A model generated the notes under the pieces. The model worked only from the letters and a program-made list of their open reading frames with translations. It searched no databases and was not told where the DNA came from. A stretch of DNA of 64,000 nucleotides, from contig NC_030991.1 of assembly GCF_000149955.1 (NCBI RefSeq), positions 4,396,438 through 4,460,437 on the forward strand, in the 5' to 3' direction. Every line of letters begins with the position of its first letter. The first letter of the stretch is position 1. This DNA comes from Fusarium oxysporum f. sp. lycopersici 4287. Taxonomy: Eukaryota > Ascomycota > Sordariomycetes > Hypocreales > Nectriaceae. Below are positions 20,332-31,170 of the stretch, one piece after another. The position numbers and the translations under genes are program-made.

Positions 20332-22535
20332 CCATGCAGTACCCACCTACCGGCAGTACCCACCTACCGGCAAGCAAAAAAAAAGTTTCCCCATACAAAC
20401 TGCTATCTTTCAACCCCCTCACAGAGAGTCACCAAATATAGGAATAACAAACTGATTGCTATTTTCCAGTTCGGAATTGAATGTATTTTAATATTGTCTT
20501 GGCCTCTTGACTGCGCGCCCAGCGCGCGTGCGTGCCACAGGTAACTCTTCCGCCTCCGAATTTGAGCCCTCATTCTCTTCCGCTCCTCCCACCTCGATCA
20601 CTTCCTCAACAGCCTCTGTCTCTTCAGCTGCTTAATGTGGCTCTGAAATAGCATCGCCAGCCACTAGAGCCTCGGCTACTGTCATAAACTTCCTGTTGGG
20701 ATTCGGTATCGCCTTGCTCTTCTTGCCTCTGCTCAACCGCCCGACTTCCTCCTCTAAACTGGCTACTCTTGAGCTTAGGGAGGCGATCTTTGACTCTTGC
20801 GCTTCAAATCCTTTTGATATCACAGAATACCGTCTTCTTGTTAAAGGGCTCTTGTTCTTCCCCAGATCCCTGATGTGACGGCTGGTCTTTGGCGTATTAT
20901 CAGAGTCGTCTTGCCCATCCTTGTGGCCGTCTGATGCAGGCGTCGTTTCCTTCTTGTCTGGCTGAATCTCAGGGTGCATGAGCGCTTTCCGTCGTGAAAT
21001 CGGCCAGTTTCCAGTCACTCTCCAGCCCGAAAGGATGGTTTTCTTCGTCATACCCACTTCCCTAGCTTTGGCATAAGCCTTGATGAAGTTAACCTTATCC
21101 ACCGGCACAGAATCAGTCAGGCTTGTCAGTTTTTGGAGTTCTTTGCGGTAAGCAGCTTTAGAGGCATTAAACACGCCATTGTCAAGTGGCTGTAGGCCGT
21201 GAGAGCAATGGGCTGGCAAGTAACAATAATAGACGTTGTTCAAAAAGCACGTAACCATCCACTCATCCTGGATTTAGGGTCAGCGGCATTTTTGGTTCAG
21301 GAGGTTCAGGGCAGGCAGATACTTACAGACACATGGCTTCGATGGCCATCTAATATGATGAGCCTTGCATCAGACTCATCGTCCGGCTGCGTTTGGGGAA
21401 GATAGACCTCTCTGAGCCACTCGATTGCGATATGGTTGTCTATCTAGCCGTTGTCGGACGTGATATAATACCAGTCGGCCACCTCCTTGAGCTCATTGAT
21501 AAACCACTGTTGTTGAAGTTCTTTGCCTTTGAAGATAATCCCCGGTTTCAGAAGACGGCCAGTTGCCGTGACGGCCTCGATAAAGCTAGTCCAAGTGCGG
21601 GACTGGGAGCCTTTGAGGAAGGCTTTCTTCCTGGGATCGCTACTGCTGATAACCAAAGAATCCAAGCCTAGATTCGCAATAGATTAGCTGAATTCTTGGT
21701 CAAAACAACAGATACTCGCCAAATCCAGCCATTATACCGCCCTCATCAACGTTAACCGGGTTCTCGGGTTTGATCCAGCCATATTCTCTCTCCCGGATAT
21801 CAAAGTACTAATTCACAGCGGTCGGGGTAAAGCAATTGAACTTCGACGCCTCCTGCCGTTTTCCTATCTTTGTCTTTATGGATGGATGTCGTTTCATGAA
21901 CCTGGCTAGCCAATGTACACCGACAGGCTTTTCCCTTCCTTGTTGTCGTAGGAGGGCGTTGACGGTGGCGCGAACTTGACTGTGAGAGGGAGCATAGCCT
22001 AAGGCCTCTTGCCGAAGTATCCATGCGACTAATCTAGACTCCTCAGGTTTGGATAACAGCTGGGCAGGCTGTGTGACCTCTGACCTTGACGGTAGGCCCC
22101 TTAATCGGTCCCCGAGAGTCGACCGAGGGATCTCACGTTTCTGGGCGGATTTGTTCTGCGAGAGGCAGTTATCCGTGACATCTAACATTGCTTCAGCAAC
22201 TTCATCCTCTGTATAAGACACGCGTGGCATTTTTAAGGCGATTGTTAGGGGCTGCCGTCGGGAACATTGGACGGAGCGTCGGGGAGGCTGGGTGTCAAAG
22301 GAGACGTTTTGACAAATTTTACATTGGTCCCGTGCGACCATACTGCATACGTAATCAAAAAAGCAATGTGATGATATCAGACGGAACGAACTCCCCAATA
22401 CAACAGACATTGTTCCATGCTAATAACTTCAATTCTGGTCAAATACTGCGTAAGTGAAATTGGGCATTTTGTATGAGGAAACTTTTTTTTTGCTTGCCGA
22501 TAGGTGGGTACTGCCGGTAGGTGGGTACTGCATGG
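20332..22535 (-). mobile_element. pogo/Fot-type DNA transposon, decayed
   Basis: A 2204 bp element with terminal inverted repeats of about 65 bases starting CCATGCAGTACCCACCTACC. The unit GTACCCACCTACCGGC is duplicated inside each terminus, and an A9 tract with AGTTTCC follows. A TA target duplication flanks it (20330-20331 and 22536-22537). One transposase relic lies on the minus strand. Confidence 0.85.
20632..22230 (-). pseudogene. pogo/Fot transposase with two nonsense codons
   Basis: The relic starts with MPRVSYTEDEVAEAML, followed by the helix-turn-helix (psq) and CENP-B/Tc5-type domains (APSHSQVRATVNALL, VGVHWLARFMKRHP). A DDE_1 core follows, with NVDEGGIMAGF, LILDGHRSHVS and LPAHCSHGLQPLDNGVF. 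A probable intron (GTAAGT...CAG) sits just after HRSHVS. Two TAG codons interrupt the frame, near 21812 (context VN*YFDI) and near 21447 (context TSDNG*IDNH). They are best read as CAG-to-TAG and TGG-to-TAG changes, both C-to-T or G-to-A at CpA/TpG sites. A coiled-coil-like tail rich in Lys/Glu follows. It cannot make transposase without repair. Confidence 0.85.
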
Positions 22536-22669
22536 TAGCAGAAAGAATTGCTGTTAGTCAGCCTGCTTCGACTGACAGAAACGGTGGAGTCAAGGACGTG
22601 AACGCAGAACTGCAAAAGTGGGATTTAGTCTTACGGGCAAAAGGATCTCCAGACAAGCCACGACTCTAA

Positions 22670-22795
22670 TCACAAGGAAAGTCTCAAGGCAAGGGGGAAT
22701 CTATTTATGATATCTCATTTAAGGGAGCTATTTTATATCTTACATCTTTAACCTAGTAACAACTAAGAAATAGGATCTAGGTATTCCAATAATAG
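22670..22795. other. Short spacer
   Basis: AT-rich spacer between the interrupted ORF and the next repeat; nothing recognised. Confidence 0.4.
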
Positions 22796-22996
22796 CCCTA
22801 CTCTTCTATTCCTAATTGTCGTGCACCCCTAATTATCGCCTACCCCTGTCCACTGCTTAAGTACCTGTCCATCTCCGGTTTATTTCCCCTCAATCCATAC
22901 TGTGGCGATTGATTTGTCCCATTTCGATCGACGATCTGCACTCGCGTCATATGCGTTTAAACGCATACTTAAGCTTTCATACGTTATACACCCTAG
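22796..22996 (+). repeat. Tyrosine-recombinase element 5' end, relic A
   Basis: Starts CCCTACTCTTCTATTCCTAA and keeps the blocks TGTCCATCTCCGGTTTATT, CATTTCGATCGAC and AAACGCATACTTAAGCTTTC, which are shared with the copies at 24021 and 28387. It is cut by a LINE fragment at about 22997, so the coding part is missing. Confidence 0.7.
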
Positions 22997-23920
22997 TGCT
23001 ACACACACACACACACACAAAGTCTATTACGCCCGGCAGGCCATTGCCCAGAGGGCTCTATGAGTTAAAAATACATACATCTCGCTAGTTGTTGCCTTGA
23101 TCTCGCCAAGCCCATGCAGTTCTTTTCTTGTTCTTTCCAGCCTGGTCATCGCTTGTCTCCTTGATCCCCGTAGTTGTTAGTAGTAGCAAGTCAACTTGAA
23201 GCCCAATTCCTCCAAGTGTTCAGTTTCCTATCTTCGGCGGCTGAAGCGGTGCCTGCTTCTGGTTGCACGGGGCAGTCGTTAGTAGGTATAAGTTTATGGC
23301 CGATAGGTTAGTAGTGATGTTGTTGTCATCTCTGTTCCAGGTGACCTGTGGCGATTGCGAAACGGATTGTGGCTCGTACTGCTTCCATGTTCGGTGTCCA
23401 TTTTTGTCCATCTGATGCAGCTTTGCCCCCCAAATGAAAGGAGAGGTTGCCGCGCTTTTCCTCTACACATTGAAGCATCATCTCCTTGCGCTGTGCCATC
23501 CATTTTACACATCGGAAGAGGAGGTGCTCTACTGTTTCTTTTGCTTGCCCGCATGGGCATTCATCGGTCACTGCTGCTCCGATTTGATACAGGTAGCCGT
23601 TCAGTCGTGCCATTCCGGTCCTGAGTTGTGCCAGCACGCTGGCTTCCTTCCACGGTAGCTGGTCGTACAGTAGCCGAGTATGTTTACCAGGCAGAGCTGA
23701 GTCGACCTTTCTCGAATGTCTGCCAACTCCGTCTGGCAGTTTTCTCTCCCTTCGCAAGTCTGCTCTCGTTCGACTGAGAATTGTCGTCTTTGCTTTGCTT
23801 GTTCCTATGCGTGGTGTGACGTACGGCTCTGTTGCGTGGCGGGCTGGCATCTTGGCTATCCTCTGGATTTTGAGCTCACTGTCAGATGGTAGCCAGATGA
23901 GCCTAGGTACTATTAAGAGA
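22997..23920 (-). mobile_element. 5'-truncated Tad-like LINE
   Basis: On the minus strand this holds only the end of ORF2 (23326-23910), the 3' untranslated part, and a (TG)n tail, seen as CA repeats at 22998-23018. Recognisable residues are LPGKHTRLLYDQLPWKEASV, MARLNGYLYQIGAA and the zinc-finger-like CPCGQAKETVEHLLFRC. The left end with its microsatellite tail and the truncated right end are typical of target-primed reverse transcription. It inserted in a relic of the tyrosine-recombinase element. The sequence is unlike the ORF2 end of the full LINE at 29401, so it is another Tad family. Confidence 0.7.
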
Positions 23921-24020
23921 CGATTTGAGTCAAATCGCGCACCAAAATGGGGTTGCAGGGTATGGAAATTTGGTCCAAATCGCTTTGGTCGAAGCCGAGT
24001 CGCTGATTGGTTCAAATTAA

Positions 24021-24290
24021 CCCTACTCTTCTATTCCTAATTGTCGAGTGCCCCAAATTGTCGCGTTCCCCTGTCCATTTCTCAAGTACCTGTCTATCTC
24101 CGGTTTATTCCCTTCCAATCCATATTGGGGCATTTGATTTGTCCCATTTCGATCGACAATCTGCACGCGTATAAACGCTTACTTGAGTTTTCATACATTA
24201 CACACTCTCCTTTCCGTAATCTCGATCCGAGGATTCTTTCCAACGACCTTTGCGAGCTCAGATCATCGAGCGGCTAGTTTAAATTCCGTC
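24021..24290 (+). repeat. Tyrosine-recombinase element 5' end, relic B
   Basis: Starts CCCTACTCTTCTATTCCTAA and follows the 28387 copy for about 260 bases, including CATTTCGATCGACAATCTGC and a TTCCAACGACCTTTGCGAGC segment. It stops near where that copy has its start codon. The coding region is absent; the NLR gene promoter begins soon after. Confidence 0.7.
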
Positions 24291-24755
24291 ACATTCTTGG
24301 TACGAAGATGCTGGTCTACGGGGGAAATGCTGACGATCTACCGAGGAAAGAGCGGGTCAACGAGCAATTCAAGGCTTAGTTCGTGTTTACGTTACAATCG
24401 AGGGTAGTTCCGCTCTAGCTTGAACTTTATACCGCCCAATTGACTTTCATGATTGAAATGATTCTGTAATCTATCTAAACCAGACTTTACAGCTCACAGC
24501 TTGAGCATGACGGGTATAGCCACCACGACACGTTAATGAGGCGGTGGCAGTGCTGAAGTCACGTGAATTCGACAAGTCCTTTGTCGCAGCCTGATTCCAG
24601 CCTCCATGCCCTCGCCATCTTTTCCTCGTGCATCTCCAGTCTTCCACGAAACGACCGTCTTACTGAGCGTCAAGACAACATCCCTTTTTCCCCTGTCACA
24701 CAAAAAGGTCCCCTGCGCTGACCGTGGCGTGTAGCGTGAGAGCAATCTTGTCAGC
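24291..24755 (+). promoter_or_regulatory. Probable promoter and 5' leader of the NLR gene
   Basis: About 465 non-coding bases precede the receptor gene, with a pyrimidine-rich stretch at 24600-24700 (CCCTCGCCATCTTTTCCTC), as is common near fungal start sites. No specific operator can be named. Confidence 0.35.
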
Positions 24756-27700
24756 ATGAACCCCGCTTTGTTGCCTAACTTCGATGATGACCATCTCCGA
24801 CTCCCGAAGCGACAAAAGACCTCTCATTCGAATACAGACTCAAATACAGAGAACAACCTACCATATGGCCGCTATACTATAGCTTGGATTTGTGCGCTGT
24901 ATATCGAGACGGCTGCTGCTCAGGCCATGCTAGACGAGAGGCATGGTGAACTACCGAGACGTCCTAATGACAACAATGCCTACACGCTTGGAAGCATTAA
25001 GAATCATAATATCGTTATCGCATGCTTACCTCAAGATCAGTTCGGAAATAACACTGCCGCAATTGTGTTAACAGACTTGAAGCGTACTTTTCCATCAATC
25101 CGCCATGGGTTAATAGTTGGTATCGGCGGCGGGGCGCCTGGCAAACTCGATATTCGTTTGGGCGACATTATTGTGGGAACCAGGGTTATGCAATATGACT
25201 TCGGGAAAGTTATGGCTGGTGGCAAGATTAAAACAACAGCAGTTCCTAGAGTCCCTGATTATTCTCTTCGCACGGCCGTAACAAACCTTCGTGCTGGGCA
25301 CGAACTAAATTCAAGCCGCGTCTCAGGCATCCTTCAGGAAAGGATGAAGAGCCTTACGAATTACAACCATCCAAATGCGGCCGATCGTCTATTCCAGGCA
25401 TCGTATCGGCACGACCCTTCAATGGCGAATTGCCAAACCTGCGATCAATCGCAACTAGAGCAACGGGAGGCGCGAAGATCTTGCGAACCAAAGATTCATT
25501 ATGGCGGAATTGCCTCCAGCAACCAGGTCATGAAAGATGCAATTACGCGCGACCGTCTTGCCCAAGAATTGGACATTATATGCTTCGAGATGGAGGCTGC
25601 AGGGCTGATGGATGTCCTTCCCTGTCTTCCAATTCGAGGTATATGCGACTATTCAGATTCTCACAAGGCTAAAGACTGGCAGAAATATGCAGCAGCAGTC
25701 GCTGCAGCATATGCAAGAGAGTTCTTGGAGGCTCTACTGGCAACCGACGACGGGTTAAGAGACTCTCGGCCCAATGCCCATTTTCGTATGTTTGCCATTC
25801 ACCCTTCAACTGCTAAAGTAAAGGAAGCTAACTTGTTATTACAGCTGAGCAAGCAGATCTTGGTAATCGTCGGCTACAGCTAATGGAGTCTCTCCGGTTC
25901 GAGCAAATCGATTCGCGCAAAACCACAATCAAAACTGCTTATTCCAAGACCTGCAGCTGGTTCCTCAAACACCGTGACTATCTGGAATGGCTCGATTTAG
26001 AGAAGCATTCGCAGCACCATGGTTTTCTTTGGATCCGAGGCAAGCCAGGTGCCGGTAAATCAATCATTATGAAGTTCATCTACACAAAGATGAAAAAGAC
26101 AGATATCCCAATGAAAGCACTCACTGTCTCATTCTTTTTCAACGCCAGAGGAGAATTGTTAGAGAAATCAGTCTCAGGGATGTATCGATCTCTACTCCTG
26201 CAGCTCCTCGAAGGCTTCCCCGATCTACAGAAAATCCTGGACGATCCTGACTTGATACCACGGAACCAGGTCACATGCCCACCGTTAAACATCCTCAAAG
26301 ACTTGATCCGTTCCGCAATCTCGTCTCTGGAGAAGCGATCCCTTACCTGTTTTGTCGATGCGCTGGATGAGTGCGATGAGCAGCAAGTCAAGGACATGGT
26401 CGAGTTTTTTGAAGAAGTCGCAGAACACTGTGTGGAAGACAATGTGAGATTTCAGGTGTGCTTCTCGAGCCGACATTACCCTTACATTGACATCAAGTCG
26501 GGGATTCGATTGACGTTAGAAGGCCAAGACGGTCACAACGAAGACTTGAAACGCTACATCAGCAAACACCTGCGGATTCAGGATCGTTCCCTTGTGGATG
26601 AGTTGACGCAGATGATGCTTGAGAAGGCGGCCGGTGTCTTCCTCTGGGTTGCTCTGGTAGTGGACATTCTAAACGAAGAGAATCGCCATGGACGCCTAGC
26701 ACTTCGGAGAAGATTGCAAGAGGTGCCAAGTGAATTAAGTAAGCTTTTCAAAGCTATCCTGACTCGGGATCAAGAGCACATGGAAGATCTGTTACTCTCT
26801 ATTCTCTGGATTCTTCTTGCAGAACGACCGTTAAAGCCTGGAGAGTACTATCATGCGCTTTGGTCTGGACTATCACTGAAAGGCCTGGTAGATCTCGAAA
26901 TACCGCCTGTCAACACTTCGGATGCCAGCGACTGCTTTAACAAATGCGTCATCAGCTCTTCTAAAGGACTCGCTGAAATCACCAAAGCCAAGAAGCCTAC
27001 AGTGCAGTTTATACATGAGTCTGTCCATGATTTCCTAATCAAGGACAAGGGTTTGTATCAACTATGGCCAGAACTTGGGGCAGAATGGGAAAACCGAGGT
27101 CATGTTGTAGCGCCTACATATTTCATGAGGCCATAGGAGAGGCGATTGACGGACAACAATCTACTGAAGCACAGACCATAAAGGATGACCTGTTAAGACA
27201 GTTCCCCTTTCTAGAGTACGCCAGTCAGTTTGTTCTTGGACACGCTGATGCTGCTGCCCAAAAGATTACCCAGCAACAGTTCATTAGCGAATTTCCAGTA
27301 TCAAGCTGGGTCCGTATCTTTAATATCTTTGAAAAGCATAAAATCCGAAAGTATAGTGAAGGAGCAGACATTCTCTACATCCTCGCAGACAGGGGATATC
27401 CTGAACTCATTCGGATGAGACTCGAAGTAAACCCTGGGATTGACTGTGGAGGAGGAAGATACCGTCACCCGCTCCTTGCTGCGATGGCCAAGGGAAACAA
27501 AGATAGTGTCACAGCGCTGTTGGGTTTATCATCGAGGTTCCATAACGGAATCGACATTACAGATGGCCTCAAGAGCAAAATAGACTCAGTAAAGACGAAT
27601 CATACCCCTGTTTCTTGGGCATGCGAAGAGGGTCATCTGGCTATCGCTGCATTTCTTCTGGACCAGGATGCGAAAGTCGGTGTGGATGACTTAGTGAGAT

Positions 27701-28362
27701 TTGTGGGGAACGGCAATTTCGAGGTAGTGAAGATGCTTCTTGAGAAGGGAGCAGATGCTAGGGTTGCAACTAAGGATGGACGGACACCACTGCTTCTATC
27801 ATTACGGAACGGTCACTTGGAGATAACGAAGATGCTTCTTGAAAAGGAAGTGGATGCTGGAGTTACAGATAAGGATGGATTAACACCACTGCATCTAGCA
27901 TCGCAAAATGGTCACTTGGAGATAGTAAAGATGCTTTTCGAGCAGGAAGCGGATGCTAGGGTTGCAACTGAGTATGGATTGACACCACTGCATGTAGCAT
28001 CGCAGAACGGTCACTCGGAGATAGCGAATATGCTTCTCGATAAGGGAGCAGATGCTACGGCTGCAGCTCTGGATGGACGGACGCCACTGCATCTAGCATC
28101 GCAGAACGGTCACTTTGAGATGGCGAAGATGCTTCTCGAGAAGGAAGCAGATGCTACGGCTGCAGCTCAGGATGGATTGACACCACTGCATCTAGCATCG
28201 CAGAACGGTCACTTGGAGATAGTAAAGATGCTTTTCGAGCAGGAAGCGGATGCTAGGGTTGCAACTGAGTATGGATTGACACCACTGCTTTTAGCATTAC
28301 GAAACGGTCACTCGGAGATAGCGAAGGTTTTAGGGTTTGGATTAGGGTTAGAAAAGGGTTAA
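24756..28362 (+). pseudogene. NOD-like receptor: PNP_UDP - NACHT - ankyrin, frameshifted
   Basis: Exon 1 (24756-25785) encodes a PNP_UDP nucleoside-phosphorylase-like domain (YTIAWICALYIETAAAQAML, IVGIGGGAPGKLDIRLGDI). A 59 nt intron (25786-25844) joins it to a NACHT NTPase with Walker A GKPGAGKS near residue 409 and Walker B CFVDALDECD, then a winged-helix-like part ending HESVHDFLIKDKGL. Near 27105 the frame shifts (position class 2 to 1), and the following frame to 28362 holds about seven ankyrin repeats (TPLHLASQNGHLEI type). Such fungal NLRs act in non-self recognition and programmed cell death. The frameshift separates the sensor repeats from the NACHT part. The last ankyrin unit runs into a TTAGGG-like tract and stops, so the 3' end is also truncated. 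A sequencing error at the shift cannot be excluded. Confidence 0.85.
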
Positions 28363-28386
28363 TATTTACTATCTAAGCTGTCTTTG

Positions 28387-28669
28387 CCCTACTCTTCTAT
28401 TCCTAATTGTCGCCTACCCCTGTTTATTTCTCACTTGTTTATTTATCTCCCGTCTATTCCCATATGACCATGCTATGGTGAATTCTGTTTTCTCATTTCG
28501 ATCGACAGTCTGCGGGCGCATTACTTACGCGTGTAAACACGCGTAAACGCGTACTTCAGCTTTTTTACATCGTCTACTCTCTTGCTGTAATTTCAATTCG
28601 AGGTTTCCCCCAACGATCTTTAAAAGCTCGTGCCATCAAAAGGCTAGTGGACTATAAACGACTTTCACT
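28387..28669 (+). repeat. Tyrosine-recombinase element 5' leader, copy C (attached to its gene)
   Basis: Starts CCCTACTCTTCTATTCCTAA directly after the receptor gene and runs to the ATG at 28670. It is the reference for the relics at 2064, 22796 and 24021. It contains the palindrome-rich block ACGCGTGTAAACACGCGTAAACGCG. Confidence 0.72.
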
Positions 28670-29529
28670 ATGGAACTTGAAGATCTCTTTTACTACGATC
28701 CTTCTTGGCGTATCATTGTTTGCAAACAGTGTGGCGTTGTACCGCAAACCAATATCGCCCGGCATATCCGACGGCACCACAATGCGACGCGTGCCTTTAA
28801 GGTTACTGCCATCAAGCTATTTGAGAGAAGTTTCGACCATCTACCTCTCATAGGAGACGCCGATGAGATATGTAGGAACGTGCGACCGTTGCCGATCGCC
28901 CATCCGATTCGGTTCCTTGATGTTTTTCACGATGGAATTTGTTGTCTACTTTGTCAAGACGACCGAGACCGGTATGTCTGCCGAGGTCGCACAGCAACAG
29001 AAGATCATCTCAAAAAGGTTCATAATCAACCATTGCGCCAACCAGGGCGTAGACGAAGGGGAGAGGCTGGAGGGATCAAGGGTTTGGCCCAGGCCGGTCT
29101 GGTCCGGACTCCAGTCTCTTATCAAACCCTTTTTCACGGCTCACGATGTAGGTACTTCATCGTCGAGGCCCGCAAAGTTCACAAGGACATGGAGGAAAAC
29201 CCATCTGGATTTGATGCAGGAAGTAGCGCGACCAATATCAGCCCTGCGTTTACTCAAACTAGACTCGAGGACATCATAAACCTTCAGCTTGCCCAGTAAG
29301 AAAACCAAAACTCAGCAATATTAAACCAGACTGGTTTTGACATAAACCTTCTATCTTCCGACCCTAGACATCAATCCCAGTGGCTTCGAGTCACAGAATG
29401 CACCTTCCTTTGTCATCACACTTTCTTGGCATACAAGTGTTAAGAAAGTGGCCCTGTCTACACCTAAATCCTTAACAAGTGCACAACAAACATTCCAATC
29501 TGCGCTTTGCGCAGTCGCAAGCCGCAGTG

Positions 29530-31170
29530 ATGGCTTCGTCTACGACGATCCCGCCTGCTGCCCCAGATCCCTTTGATCTGGGAATCCACACTCCCGTCAA
29601 CCTGAATCGGGGAGCCCGTGCAGCCCTCTTGCAGAACAGTCCGGCAGCCGTCAACGGCACCATTGGTGTTTCAACCGGTTCCGGCCGGATGGCCCAGACA
29701 CCATCCTCACCACTTAACCCCGCCACCACCGCTGCAGCTACGGAAGGAGCTGAGCGTGCCAGTCCCGCATCCATTTTTGAACAAAGACCAATCTCTATTA
29801 TCGAATCAGCCAATGATCTCGCGCGAGAACGCGTTGAAGAGTACAACACCAAGTTGATGGTTTTTCAGGCCTTTTGTACCAAGTTTGAAGAAGCGGCCCA
29901 GCAATTCGTCACCGGACCGCAACGACGCTTCGCTCAGCAATTTGCTGATGATTTCCTCGGTTTTTGGAAACGAGAGCTCTCCTGCTCCGGACCTGTGACC
30001 CCCAAGCCTACATACAGCAGCGTGGCCGCTGCCGCGCCTCCCACTGACCATGACCGTCTGACCTACAGACAACAACAACAACATAAAGGCCGACAAACAG
30101 ATCCACCTCATCGCCAAGGGCAACAGACGACCATCGCCCCACCCCGACAAGACCTCCGCGTCTTTATCCGCCTAGAAGCCGGAGCTCCGGCCAGGGCCCA
30201 CAGTAGCTATGCCATCCGGACTCTGATCAGGGAGAAGCTCGGCGCCGTCTCAGACAAGATCCGGCAGGTGTTCCAGGTCAGATCGGGATGGGCCGTCCTG
30301 GCTGCCGACTCGGCAACACGCGACTTTCTGGTAGAAAAGCAAGCTGAGTGGGCTGCTGAACTAAAACCTATAGCAGTAGAAACGAACAAGGAATGGTTCA
30401 CCTATGTGATCTCAGACGTTCCTACAAGGCTGACTGACTTTTACGGAAATGAGGTGAATAGTGACAGCGTCGTTAGCGACGAGATAGAAATCCAGACTGG
30501 GCTCAAGCCCATTGATGTACGTACCGGAAGACAATTCTCGGATAACCCCTTGACCAAGGCCCTGCTTGTGTCTTTCCTGAAGCCCACAAAGAGATTCTGG
30601 TCGCTCTTTGGCAGCAGCGCAGCCAGACTCGTCGACAAAACCGACCGACCTAGACAATGTGAGAAGTGCTGGGGCCACCATTTTGCCCGCAACTGTCACA
30701 GACAGCCAGTTTGCCGACGCTGTGGTGAGGCCGGCCACCTCGTAGACGATTGCATCGCACCAGAACAGTGCGTCAACTGCTTGGGCCCCCACCAGGCCAA
30801 CTTTCGTAGGTGCCCAGCTCGGCCAAAGACAGTGCACGGCGTGCTCCGCCGACTGACTAAAGAACAACGAAAACATGTCAGGGCCGTTGGTGCGGAGACA
30901 TACCGACAACGACACCAAGAACCACAGTCGGGATCACATCAGGAAGCCCGGCAGGGCATGGCTGAGCGACAAAACGAGGATGTCACATCACAAGAACGAC
31001 CGAACGCTCGTGCTCCAAGCCCAGCTGTATCAGGAGCACCTTCGTGCATCATGGTGGCCACGACCCCTCATGCTGGCTATGAAGCAGAGGAAGAACCCGA
31101 ACAGCCCAGACCAGGCTCACCGCGAAAGCGCCGAATAGTTCTCATTAATCGCTCGCATGGCCAGGAATAG
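29530..31170 (+). CDS. LINE ORF1, Gag-like nucleic-acid-binding protein
   Basis: A 546-aa protein. The frame is open upstream to 29479, but that start is GTG, so the ATG at 29530 (MASSTTIPPAAPDPFDL) is used. The N-terminal third is Ala/Pro/Ser-rich. A central region resembles the RRM-like part of Tad ORF1 proteins. Three zinc knuckles follow: CEKCWGHHFARNC, CRRCGEAGHLVDDC and CVNCLGPHQANFRRC. The tail is basic and ends KRRIVLINRSHGQE. It should bind LINE RNA to form the ribonucleoprotein. The stop codon lies inside ORF2, giving a 14-base overlap. Confidence 0.88.
   Translation: MASSTTIPPAAPDPFDLGIHTPVNLNRGARAALLQNSPAAVNGTIGVSTGSGRMAQTPSSPLNPATTAAATEGAERASPASIFEQRPISIIESANDLARERVEEYNTKLMVFQAFCTKFEEAAQQFVTGPQRRFAQQFADDFLGFWKRELSCSGPVTPKPTYSSVAAAAPPTDHDRLTYRQQQQHKGRQTDPPHRQGQQTTIAPPRQDLRVFIRLEAGAPARAHSSYAIRTLIREKLGAVSDKIRQVFQVRSGWAVLAADSATRDFLVEKQAEWAAELKPIAVETNKEWFTYVISDVPTRLTDFYGNEVNSDSVVSDEIEIQTGLKPIDVRTGRQFSDNPLTKALLVSFLKPTKRFWSLFGSSAARLVDKTDRPRQCEKCWGHHFARNCHRQPVCRRCGEAGHLVDDCIAPEQCVNCLGPHQANFRRCPARPKTVHGVLRRLTKEQRKHVRAVGAETYRQRHQEPQSGSHQEARQGMAERQNEDVTSQERPNARAPSPAVSGAPSCIMVATTPHAGYEAEEEPEQPRPGSPRKRRIVLINRSHGQE

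Larger units (their letters stand above)
20182..22669 (+). pseudogene. Older ORF interrupted by a pogo element
   Basis: An ORF from the ATG at 20182 runs to the TA at 20330-20331, where the pogo element begins. Directly after the right-hand TA (22538) the same frame continues to a stop at 22667-22669. Without the insert it would be a continuous small reading frame rich in charged residues (MKVGEARQLIDQMDADAQVV at the start). No domain is recognised. Upstream codons include DTKPAPKG, a motif also seen in the LINE ORF2 endonuclease region, so it may itself be a decayed retroelement piece. It need not have been a functional host gene. Confidence 0.42.
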
